Positions 8,414 to 16,010 of a stretch of DNA of 19,220 nucleotides are shown here, piece by piece. A model generated the notes under the pieces. It did not search any database. It saw nothing but the letters and a program-made list of their open reading frames with translations, and was not told the DNA's origin. Position numbers and translations under genes: made by a program. Source of the stretch: Tritrichomonas foetus (lineage: Eukaryota; Parabasalia; Tritrichomonadida; Tritrichomonadidae); assembly GCA_001839685.1 (NCBI GenBank), contig MLAK01000612.1, forward strand, positions 72,033 through 91,252, read 5' to 3'. The first letter of the stretch is position 1, and every line of letters starts with the position of its first letter.

Positions 8414-9324
8414 GTTTTAACAAAAGTACACAACCTGGAAATACGTTTATTTTCATTAAATAAACTGAACTTTTTCGAATCTTGGAAACAACTTCCCGAC
8501 TCTCTGATGCTTAATTTACAGCAACGAATTTTTGCTGAATAGATCTCAACCAATAAAAAATGCCAAAATTCGCTTGATTACTATTTTCGAAATTACACGT
8601 TATTTCTAAAATCTCCAGGCAGATGAAAGATTTTGCCCTTTCCACTAGATCAAAGAGTTACTCAAATATTTCTCTATATTATCCCTACTATGTGGACAAT
8701 TTTATCGAATTTATCTTGCAATACACCAATTTTATTGAATTTGAATTTTCCGAAAGATTGATGCTTAGATTTTTTTTCAAACTTTGCCAACATGCACAAT
8801 TTCGTCAGAATGTATTAACATCGATTTATAAAGCATTTTCGTCTTTTGGTTGTCGAGAATTACGTTCTCAAAAAAAATTCGATATTTGATCAAAATCTAA
8901 TGAACCAATTGTATTCAACTCACACAAAATCATGAACATTCTTATTAATAAAGAAGGAAATTGAATTTAATTCTGAAATTATTTGAGAATCTTATTTTTT
9001 GGGCATAATTTTTTTTTCTTTCTTAAAATCCTTTTGAAGGAGCTTATCCATGTAAATACTCTCAAAAATCAAGGATATGTCGCATATGTGTGGGAAAAAA
9101 GTAGATTTTCATTTTCAATGGAATAGACGATTATAATGTATTCAAAACAATAAGTATTTCTAAAAAAATTGCTTTTTTTATTAAATCGAAGAATATCTCA
9201 AAAATAAAAAGACAAAATCTTTTAATATTTTGGATATATTATTTTTTAATTATGCTAATTATATGGAGAAAATATAAATAAAATCATAAGCGTAGAAGCA
9301 TAGGTTGTGTACTTTTGTTTTAAC
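8414..9324. mobile_element. Non-autonomous DNA transposon (895 bp) with 15-bp TIRs and 8-bp target duplication
   Basis: The same 15 bases occur as perfect terminal inverted repeats: AAAAGTACACAACCT at 8422-8436 and its reverse complement AGGTTGTGTACTTTT at 9302-9316. Immediately outside both ends is the identical 8-mer GTTTTAAC, at 8414-8421 and 9317-9324, in direct orientation. That is the pattern left by a cut-and-paste DNA transposon duplicating an 8-bp target. An 8-bp duplication is typical of the hAT superfamily and a few others (P, Merlin); the terminal bases are not a textbook hAT end, so the superfamily is open. The 895-bp element is as AT-rich as its surroundings and contains only one notable open frame (8623-8889), so it is probably non-autonomous or decayed. 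A Kolobok/piggyBac reading with TTAA target sites is less good, because the ends would then be unequal. Confidence 0.75.
8623..8889 (+). CDS. Hypothetical 88-residue open frame inside the transposon-like element
   Basis: An ATG frame of 88 codons lies near the middle of the 895-bp element; the frame is open for about 14 codons before the ATG as well. The predicted protein is rich in Phe, Tyr, Leu and Ser, with an aromatic middle (about 20-45) and a Cys/His-containing stretch (F-K-L-C-Q-H-A-Q-F, about 52-60). I recognise no transposase catalytic motif or zinc finger. In DNA this AT-rich, a frame of about 100 codons can occur by chance, so it may be a remnant of a transposase or not coding at all. 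Its position inside the terminal repeats is the only contextual support. Confidence 0.2.
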   Translation: MKDFALSTRSKSYSNISLYYPYYVDNFIEFILQYTNFIEFEFSERLMLRFFFKLCQHAQFRQNVLTSIYKAFSSFGCRELRSQKKFDI

Positions 9325-9743
9325 GAAATCACAATTGAATAAAATCATCTAAAAAATTCTTTTATTTAGAATTACATTCAGATATTCTATCTTATACTTA
9401 TTAATTTGTATATATTCTCCAATATAGTTAGAAACTATTGAAAAAATAACAAGATAAGAAGAAAATAAACAGAATCTATCGAACAATTTTTTCTGATGAC
9501 TGATCTAACAATTAAAAACTAGTCTTCTTCGTTATTCTTTTAATTTCACTTTTTCTGAATTTGATTTATCAATTTATTCAATACAACCTCAAATCATTTA
9601 ATGTGTTCTATAGATGTATACAAACTAACTAGCTCTAGATGTAGAAGACTATTGAGAGATCTAAATGAATAATTGTTGATATTATTGTCATCTAAAAAAT
9701 ATTTAATTGTAATCCTATTAATAATATATAAATATTATAATTT
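9325..9743. other. AT-rich spacer, nothing recognised
   Basis: Bases between the transposon-like insertion and the next inverted-repeat structure are extremely AT-rich, with no open frame of note, RNA gene or clear repeat. Confidence 0.6.
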
Positions 9744-9867
9744 AATAATCAAGATACAGAGAAAACCAAATCCAAAAAAAAATTGTGAGAAAAAAATAAA
9801 CCCCACAGAAATTTCTGAGAATTATTGAGATAAAAAGTGATTTTATAGCATTAATATCTTGATTATT
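9744..9867. repeat. MITE-like 124-bp structure with 13-bp perfect terminal inverted repeats
   Basis: AATAATCAAGATA at 9744-9756 is the exact reverse complement of TATCTTGATTATT at 9855-9867. Near the middle sits a 12-bp perfect palindrome, CAGAAATTTCTG, at 9806-9817. No flanking target duplication is visible, so this may be an old miniature element or simply a foldable sequence. Pairing 13 bases exactly at this distance by chance is unlikely but possible in such AT-rich DNA. Confidence 0.45.
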
Positions 9868-9989
9868 TCTCATCATAAATCGTGCTTTTTATTATCATAT
9901 GACCCTCCATCGAAAATTATAATGTTTTCCAAAATACAAAAATGAAGTATAAAAAAAATATTAATAATTTTGATATAAATAAAAAAAAT

Positions 9990-10597
9990 TTAGGCATCAA
10001 TGAGAAGATTACGAATGTTTTGCCATCTAAATGGCGAGTCATCAGAAAATTCACTTGGCATTGAGTCTGGAAAAAAACATATTGGATTCCATTTTTCTTG
10101 ATTTGGTCTTTCAATCGTTGTATCTGTATCCCTGCTTGAGAATGTGCTGTTGAGGACTGCCAGTCTATTTTCTTCATATACTAAAATTTTATGACAGAAA
10201 AGATTTCAATACATTCTTATTTGTCAAATGGAAATTGAATTAATTCAACATCACTGAGTTAAAACTATCAAAATTTTCGCGATTTTTAATTAAAAATCGA
10301 TAGAAGAAGTGTAAATAGAATTATGGGAAGCAGTATTATAATCTTTATGATTCTTGGAAAAAAAGCTTCTCACAATTTTTTTTTAGGCTTTCTCCAAAAT
10401 CGCTCTTTTTTCGGTTTAATTGTTGCAAAATTTCAAAACTATGAATAAATATGGCTCATAACTATAAAAAATAGATTTAACAATTGACTGAAAGCTGTTC
10501 ACCCGAAAACTGAAACAATAGCTTCTTCAGAATCATTTTCGAAATATTTTTGAATTCGGCCATTTGCGAAGTTTGCGATAAGGGAAATTTTCGTCAT
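9990..10597 (-). pseudogene. Possible decayed gene, unrecognised
   Basis: Several protein-like segments follow each other on the minus strand in different frames. First is an ATG at 10597 with 32 codons to a TGA (10499). Next is a frame open from 10455 to the TAA at 10345, with a Lys/Gln/Glu-rich stretch. Last is a 71-codon open frame from 10205 to the TAA at 9990, whose tail reads F-P-D-S-M-P-S-E-F-S-D-D-S-P-F-R-W. The last segment has balanced amino-acid use and a polar, Trp-containing C-terminus that looks like a real protein end. Stops and frame changes separate the parts, suggesting a gene broken by indels. I do not recognise the family. Each frame alone is short enough to occur by chance. 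Confidence 0.3.
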
Positions 10598-11160
10598 TCT
10601 TTTAGCTATTTGGGTTTTGATTTTTGACTGATGGTATTAAGTAATACTGATGATAAGGATCATTTNAGTGATTTCGTACGTTAAGACTATTTGGTTTGTA
10701 TACATCTGTGTTCTATAAACATCCTAAATCTTTCAATGAAATATTTATGCTCTAATACAATGAATCTTCTCAATTTATCACAATTTTCTTTTCATATTCC
10801 TTTAAGTATTTTATATTTTTATCTCAATTGTTTTGACCATCTTAACTTATTTTTGCTGCATCCTCTCTTGATATGGCTAATTTTTTTTGAAGTCTCGATA
10901 GTATCCATCGAAAGATTCATTTAAAATTACATGAAAGATAGTGATAGTAACGTTTGTTCATTTCTATATCATTTAAAAATTTCAAAGGCGATTCCAAATT
11001 ACTCTTCACAAAAAATCACTAATTTGTTAAAATCTGCTCACAATGAAAATTTTTGTGTAGATTAATGACAAGATCTATTCAATTTTCATATTTACATTAA
11101 CCCTGATTTCTGAAAATTCAAAATCTCTATCAATATTTCACATCATTCAATCAGTTTATC
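10598..11160. other. AT-rich spacer upstream of the Myb gene
   Basis: There is no convincing gene. One ambiguous base (N) is at 10666. A 77-codon plus-strand frame at 10691 is Leu/Ile/Phe/Tyr-rich, as expected of chance frames in T-rich DNA. No RNA gene was recognised. Confidence 0.55.
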
Positions 11161-11167
11161 TCATTTT
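11161..11167 (+). promoter_or_regulatory. Initiator-like motif (TCATTTT) of the Myb gene
   Basis: TCATTTT places the presumed +1 A at 11163, 10 nt before the Myb ATG. It matches the trichomonad Inr consensus (about TCAYTW) exactly and gives the short leader typical of these genes. Confidence 0.55.
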
Positions 11168-11172
11168 TTCAC

Positions 11173-11847
11173 ATGTTATCAACCCATCATCAAAACCAGA
11201 TTCTCAGCTACTTCAGACAGCACAAATCCAAGTGGACCAGCGAAGAAGACAGAAAGCTTACAGCCGCAGTCGAACAATTTGGCACAGATTCATGGATCAA
11301 AATCAGTCAACATGTGCCGGGCCGGAACTCAAAACAATGTCGAGAACGTTGGATGGGACAATTAGCGCCAAGTATTAAAAAATCATCATGGACAGCTGAA
11401 GAGGATCAAATCTTGATCAAGCAACATAGCGTAATTGGTAACAAATGGACAACAATTGCAATGATGCTTCCTGGGAGAAGTGCAATCAATATCAAAAACA
11501 GGTGGAGCCGTTTAAAGAGATTGCCCTGCGCGAATGACCAAGATGGAGTTTCCAAGAAAATCCAGCCAAAATCAACTTTGAATAATGATGGCTACAACTT
11601 CACAAGTGCAAAGCTTTCAAGTGACTATGACAGATCTTCTGCTGATGATTCATACATGAATATCAATGAAAGGAAATATCCAAGAAACATCAACCAAAGC
11701 TCTAGCTCAAGTGCCGAAAATATCTATGATGTTATCATGGGACTAAAAGGAAACCAAAGCCCTGTAATTTTTGACTTTTCAATGGTTGATTTAAGCCCTT
11801 TCTTTGGTGAGGATTTCGCCCGTTTCCAAGTTAAAATGCTCGAATGA
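11173..11847 (+). CDS. R2R3 Myb-type DNA-binding protein
   Basis: The 224-residue protein carries two tandem Myb repeats at its N-terminus. Repeat 1 (about 18-63) has Trp at 21, 41 and 60, with the DNA-reading helix N52-S-K-Q-C-R-E-R-W. Repeat 2 (about 70-115) has Trp at 73, 92 and 111, with helix S103-A-I-N-I-K-N-R-W. The spacing and the N-S-K-Q-C-R-E-R-W helix match the trichomonad Myb family, whose characterised T. vaginalis members (Myb1-Myb3) regulate an iron-responsive adhesin-related gene (ap65-1). After residue 118 the protein is Ser/Asn-rich and disordered, ending in a hydrophobic segment (V-I-F-D-F-S-M-V-D-L, about 193-202) that might recruit partners. The ATG at 11173 sits 10 nt behind a consensus initiator. 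Parabasalids have hundreds of such genes, so the target cannot be guessed. Confidence 0.93.
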   Translation: MLSTHHQNQILSYFRQHKSKWTSEEDRKLTAAVEQFGTDSWIKISQHVPGRNSKQCRERWMGQLAPSIKKSSWTAEEDQILIKQHSVIGNKWTTIAMMLPGRSAINIKNRWSRLKRLPCANDQDGVSKKIQPKSTLNNDGYNFTSAKLSSDYDRSSADDSYMNINERKYPRNINQSSSSSAENIYDVIMGLKGNQSPVIFDFSMVDLSPFFGEDFARFQVKMLE

Positions 11848-11959
11848 ATGACTTAATTGTATCCTATTAGTATTTCCGTGTAAGTAAAACAAATTTCCAT
11901 TCACTTCAATTTTGCTTTATTTTTCCTTTATTTCTCATAGATTTGATAAATGAAATTAT

Positions 11960-12414
11960 TTAATTTAATACAACTATTGATATAATTGGAATATTTTTCA
12001 TTTTCAATTTCCTTTTTGTGTATTGTTCAGCCAGAAATTCATTTTCCGATGAGTTTCGTAAATGTGAAGTGATTGGTGAAATGAAGATCCTTTCATTTTC
12101 ATTATCCTCTGCTGGTTCTTTAAACCACTTTCGACTTGAAGGAGCTGTGTTCACTCTCCACACCTCCTCCAATGTCCGAATGATTCGAATGGTCTCGTAA
12201 AGTCATTTCACTTTAAGTGTCTGAAAACAAAACTCATCGGGAAATAAATCTTGCCTGTTGTTCATTAGTCCAACAATCGCTCAATTTCTTTTGGTAAATT
12301 TTCTTAATATTAAATTATGTCATAATGATGTTCATCAATATAGATATCTTGAAAAGTTTCAAGTGATTCACTTTTTTCTTTTTCGTGGATTTCCAAATTC
12401 TCACTGAGTTGAAT
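11960..12414 (-). pseudogene. Probable decayed gene with frameshifts, unrecognised
   Basis: Protein-like stretches occur one after another on the minus strand. At about 12414-12310 an acidic segment (E-N-L-E-I-H-E-K-E-K-S-E) ends in TAA. In the same frame, after two stops, comes N-L-P-K-E-I-E-R-L-L-D (12303-12268). Then, in a second frame, D-E-F-C-F-Q-T-L-K-V-K leads up to a TGA at 12205. The same frame continues for 80 codons, including T-L-E-E-V-W-R-V-N and R-K-W-F-K-E-P, to the TAA at 11960. An ATG at 12206 overlaps that TGA in yet another frame. The order and composition suggest one former protein of about 150 residues broken by at least one indel and several stops. I cannot name the family. 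Assembly errors could mimic part of this, but not all of it. Confidence 0.4.
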
Positions 12415-13007
12415 TTATTGATAATATGATTTACCCCATTGCATATTAAATCTAGTGAATGTATTCTACTATTGCACGAATAGTTGCTACTTTTTAATTC
12501 CTTGAAAAACAAAAAAAATCTAGTGAAAATACTAAATAACTTTCATGCATGAATAAGGATTAGTTTCCTGCAAAATGTAATATATTCCCGAGAGCAACAT
12601 TTGATGAAAAATTTCGATTTCAATTTTTTTCTTCATCAATTCCATCCTTGTATGAGTTTTTAAAATATAATGTTGACATGAATAAATGTATTTTATTTTT
12701 GTCATTCGATCAACGTTCAAACCATGATCTGTAGTAAAAGGTTAAATTCAATTACTGAATGGGTTTTTCAAAAACTTCATCTTCTTTCTGAAAAGCTTTT
12801 TTCCAGAAATTTCAACCAAACGTGAATTAATCTTTAATTTATTAATGAATAAGAAATCAAGGAGGAAAAAAATACTTTAGTTTTATTAATTTTAATGAAA
12901 AGAATTGTGTTCAATTATTGTAAAACAAATATTCCCAATTTCGCATCATGTCACGTTATTTCAATTTTATTCATTCAATGCTATCAAATAAATCCGATCG
13001 AATGACT
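12415..13007. other. AT-rich spacer
   Basis: No gene is supported. A 62-codon minus-strand frame at 12532-12720 depends on a non-ATG start and is Ile/Lys/Met-rich; it might extend the decayed gene to its left but cannot be distinguished from chance. Confidence 0.5.
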
Positions 13008-13014
13008 TCATTTT
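13008..13014 (+). promoter_or_regulatory. Initiator-like motif (TCATTTT) of the small membrane-protein gene
   Basis: TCATTTT gives a presumed +1 A at 13010, 11 nt before the ATG at 13021. It is identical to the motif before the Myb gene and fits the trichomonad Inr consensus. Confidence 0.55.
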
Positions 13015-13020
13015 TATAAA

Positions 13021-13431
13021 ATGGCTATTGTTTTACCAGGCATTCTCGTGAAAATATTACATATCTTTTCATTCGCTGCTCTTGTGATTGTAGGATCAAC
13101 TTATTCTTATTATCTTTCACAGTACAAATATTCTTGGAAGATTAGGACAGGATGCGAAGTTAAAAATAGTTGCAATGCCTTATTTTTCTATAACTTTGCC
13201 GCAATTGGATTTGCAATCATTTCGTTCCTTTATGCTGTTGTTGAGCTTCTCATGTTATTCGGTATCAAACAAATACAAGCAGTTGATGCCGGTTTTGTTA
13301 AGCCTGTAGTTTACATTGTTGATGAAATTTGTGTTTTAGGACTTTGTGGAGATCTTGGAATTGCCGCAGGTGTATTATGTATGGCTGCAGGTGTTATTTG
13401 GTTACTTGTTGCTCTCTTCGCATCAATCTAA
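13021..13431 (+). CDS. Small four-helix membrane protein, unknown function (MARVEL-like topology)
   Basis: The 136-residue protein is almost entirely hydrophobic, with four predicted membrane helices at about 6-29, 54-81, 93-109 and 111-134. The loop after helix 1 (30-53) is basic and polar, with two cysteines (C45 and C51) that could form a disulfide if the loop is outside the cytosol. The short loop after helix 2 (82-92) contains K-Q-I-Q. Helix 3 has charged residues (D101, E102), and helix 4 is Gly/Ala-rich. This resembles the four-helix layout of MARVEL/tetraspan vesicle proteins, but I see no defining motif, so the family is not assigned. The start is supported by an initiator motif 11 nt upstream, and the stop forms TAAA, the trichomonad polyadenylation-type signal. 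It converges on the ASCT gene. Confidence 0.8.
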   Translation: MAIVLPGILVKILHIFSFAALVIVGSTYSYYLSQYKYSWKIRTGCEVKNSCNALFFYNFAAIGFAIISFLYAVVELLMLFGIKQIQAVDAGFVKPVVYIVDEICVLGLCGDLGIAAGVLCMAAGVIWLLVALFASI

Positions 13432-13568
13432 ATGTTTCACAACATTTTTAATAAAACTTTTTTATGCAAAATATTTTTCTGTTAACTGAATAAGTTTTAT
13501 ATAACTTTATGATATATCTCCAAAAAAATAAAAAAATGGAATAAGACTAATTTTATTGTAATTATTAC

Positions 13569-15125
13569 CTACCAGGACTTTAGATGCATTGTTTGATTTT
13601 CAAGAAGGTTTGTATGCATTTTAAAGACTTTTGATAAGATCTGAGGCTCATGACCGGCAGCTCTTGATTGTGTTTCTTTAATTGACATATTCAAGTATTC
13701 AGTGAGTTGATCTTTGTATGTTGGATGGGCGCACTTGTCAATGATCAGACGTGCTCGGTCTACGGGTGATAATCCTCTTAAATCTGCCAGCCCATTTTCT
13801 GTGACTAACACATCAAGATCATGTTCCGTATGATCAATATGTGAAGCCATTGGAACAATACATGAAATTCCATATGGATCAACTTTGGTTTTTCTTGCTG
13901 AAAAGCAATGCATTATGGAAAGGTATCCATTTCGAAGAAAATCGCCAGAACCACCGATTCCATTAATAATTTTGGTTCCTCCTGAGTGTGTTGAATTAGC
14001 ATGACCATAAATATCAGCTTCAACAGGAGTGTTCATTGCAATTACACCTAATCTTCTGATTAATTCAGGTGCATTTGATATTTGTTGAGGTCTCAAAATA
14101 ATTTTCTTTGAGTAGAAATCGAAATTATTATAGAATTGATCCCAACTTGATAATGATAATGCTGTCGATGAGGAGAATTTTAGTTTTCCTGAATCAAACA
14201 TTGGTAGCATTGCATCTTGAACAACTTCTGTGAAAACTTCAAGATTTGGAAAAGGAGAATTTTGTAATCCTTCTATAGTAGCATTTGCAATATTTCCAAC
14301 TCCAGATTGTAATGGATAAAGAGATTCTGGTAATCTTCCTTGTTTAACTTCATTTGTTAAAAAGTCAATAAGATGTGATGCAATTTTTTTTGAATCTTCA
14401 TTTGCACTAGCAACAGATCTTCCTGGAAACTGAAGTTGAGATTCAACAACAGCAACAACTTTGCTTGGATCAATTTTCATGCTGAGTGATCCAATTCTAT
14501 CACTGACGCGTGTTATGTTTAAAGGACTTCCAGGTGGTTTCCAAGTATCTACAATGTCATGGCATCCTTTAAATGATGGTGTAGCTGTATTTAATTCAAT
14601 GATTATCTTTTTTGCCATATGAGCAAACTCTACACTAGATCCAACTGAGCCACCAAGAATTAAAGATCCATCTTCGAGAATTTCTGTGGCCTCTATTATG
14701 ACCACATCAAGCGGCAAATTGTTAGTGTAATATCCCCATGATACATCCTGTATAAAAGTTGAAACATGTTTATCTTGAAAAGCAGCTTTGCCAGAATTAA
14801 TTTGCTTTTTCAAACTATCAGCGTTTTGATAAGGCGATCGATAAGATATCATATTATTTTTTGCCCACCTATCTTCATTATATGGTCCAGCTGACCCACC
14901 AACAAATAATTTCATTTTCAACTCTGGGTTGTTTTCTTTATTGATATTATTCTTCTCTACATACTCTGCTAGTGCAATTGGAACAACTTTAGGATCACCA
15001 ACTGGTGTAAAACCTGACCATCCAACACTGCAACCATTTGAAAAGAATTTGATTGTGTCTTGAGGAGAACAGACTTTATTAAAAAATGGTGCGTATTTAC
15101 ATCTTTGTTTTAAAGAGCTTGCCAT
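13569..15125 (-). CDS. Acetyl-CoA hydrolase/transferase family, probable hydrogenosomal acetate:succinate CoA-transferase (ASCT)
   Basis: The 518-residue enzyme belongs to the acetyl-CoA hydrolase/transferase family. In trichomonads the member of this family moves CoA from acetyl-CoA to succinate inside hydrogenosomes. This releases acetate and feeds succinyl-CoA to the ATP-making synthetase. Recognisable blocks are G38-F-T-P-V-G-D-P-K near the N-terminus, S274-G-V-G-N-I-A-N-A, V297-F-T-E-V-V-Q-D (E300 is the likely catalytic Glu, by comparison with bacterial AarC), a Gly-rich CoA-binding loop G389-I-G-G-S-G-D-F-L, and V441-T-E-N-G-L-A-D-L-R-G-L-S. Length is normal. The first 22 residues lack acidic residues and contain four basic ones (K6, R8, K10, K17), consistent with a short hydrogenosomal targeting sequence, though no cleavage motif is certain. 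A pure hydrolase is the main alternative. Confidence 0.87.
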   Translation of the reverse strand: MASSLKQRCKYAPFFNKVCSPQDTIKFFSNGCSVGWSGFTPVGDPKVVPIALAEYVEKNNINKENNPELKMKLFVGGSAGPYNEDRWAKNNMISYRSPYQNADSLKKQINSGKAAFQDKHVSTFIQDVSWGYYTNNLPLDVVIIEATEILEDGSLILGGSVGSSVEFAHMAKKIIIELNTATPSFKGCHDIVDTWKPPGSPLNITRVSDRIGSLSMKIDPSKVVAVVESQLQFPGRSVASANEDSKKIASHLIDFLTNEVKQGRLPESLYPLQSGVGNIANATIEGLQNSPFPNLEVFTEVVQDAMLPMFDSGKLKFSSSTALSLSSWDQFYNNFDFYSKKIILRPQQISNAPELIRRLGVIAMNTPVEADIYGHANSTHSGGTKIINGIGGSGDFLRNGYLSIMHCFSARKTKVDPYGISCIVPMASHIDHTEHDLDVLVTENGLADLRGLSPVDRARLIIDKCAHPTYKDQLTEYLNMSIKETQSRAAGHEPQILSKVFKMHTNLLENQTMHLKSW

Positions 15126-15132
15126 TTGTATT

Positions 15133-15139
15133 ACAATGA
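15133..15139 (-). promoter_or_regulatory. Initiator-like motif (TCATTGT) of the ASCT gene
   Basis: On the minus strand TCATTGT places the presumed +1 A at 15137, 12 nt before the ATG at 15125. A second candidate, TCACTTCA, lies at 15146-15153. Both fit the short-leader pattern. Confidence 0.4.
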
Positions 15140-16010
15140 TATATATGAAGTGATTGTTTTAACAAACACAAAATCTTAGAAATTCCTTGAATCATTAAAT
15201 AATACCATCAAACTTTTCTGTGCAATTGTGTGAAACGATACTGTCATATCACATAAAGGATGAATAGAAACCCAATTTATTTTTATCTGATATCATTGAA
15301 AAGTTGTCACTGCAAACATATAATGGAAATTGAGGGAAAAAAAGATTCCAAACGAAATGTCTTCCAAATAGCTGAAATAGTGATCTAATTGTGTATTAAT
15401 GTCTTAATGTTTCCACCTCATTCTTTTCTTTTTAGTGGTAAATTCTGAATTAGAGTTTGGGAAAAAACACATTGAAATTAGAATCTGATTTCACTGAAAA
15501 AAGAAATCAGAGAAGAATTCATTTCATATCAACAATATTGAATAATGAAATATAGACTATATATATCAAAGATCATAAAATATCTTTGATGCCTGGATAT
15601 GATCATCACATATAATTAAAATAAAATGACAGATTAACTTTAAACATGAAATTAACTTCACAAAGTATTATATAATTTGCATTTCTATCTAACTGTATAA
15701 TTTTTCTGATGTTTTGTAAAACTAATAATTTGGATGTTTTTACAATTTTGCAATTGAGATATTTTCCTCCTCTGGTTACTAGAAGCTATTAATCTTATTG
15801 AATTTAAGGAATTATCACTAATATTACATGATTCTCAAACGAAATTATGACAATCATTAACTAAACTTATAAGTGGTCGGAAATGCACATTTTTTTTACA
15901 TCATCTTTTTCAGTATTTATATGGTCTCTAATTCTGATAAACGACCAGATAATTACTGAAAGAGTAGATGATGACAATCGTTTTTTATGACCGTTTAAAA
16001 ATTATTTTTA
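15140..16010. other. Divergent spacer between ASCT and cofactor B genes
   Basis: About 870 AT-rich bases must carry the upstream control regions of both flanking genes. A 9-bp perfect hairpin (ATCAAAGAT at 15565-15573 and ATCTTTGAT at 15582-15590, 8-base loop) lies near the middle. I found no initiator-like motif close to the cofactor B start, and no open frame or RNA gene. Confidence 0.6.
15565..15590. repeat. 9-bp perfect hairpin in a divergent promoter region
   Basis: ATCAAAGAT and ATCTTTGAT flank an eight-base A/T-rich loop, midway between two divergently transcribed genes. It could be a regulator-binding inverted repeat or chance. Confidence 0.4.

Noticed and set aside
8417..9323. TTAA target-site (Kolobok/piggyBac-like) reading of the insertion
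   Set aside because: With TTAA as target the two ends differ by two bases, whereas the 8-bp GTTTTAAC reading gives equal, perfect ends.
10691..10924. 77-codon plus-strand frame
   Set aside because: Composition (Leu, Ile, Phe, Ser, Tyr) is what T-rich non-coding DNA gives; no start context or family.
11960..12202. Resemblance of T-L-E-E-V-W-R-V-N to the eIF4E motif around its conserved Trp
   Set aside because: The downstream eIF4E hallmarks (W-E-D and the cap-binding Trp positions) are missing, so the match is too short to name.
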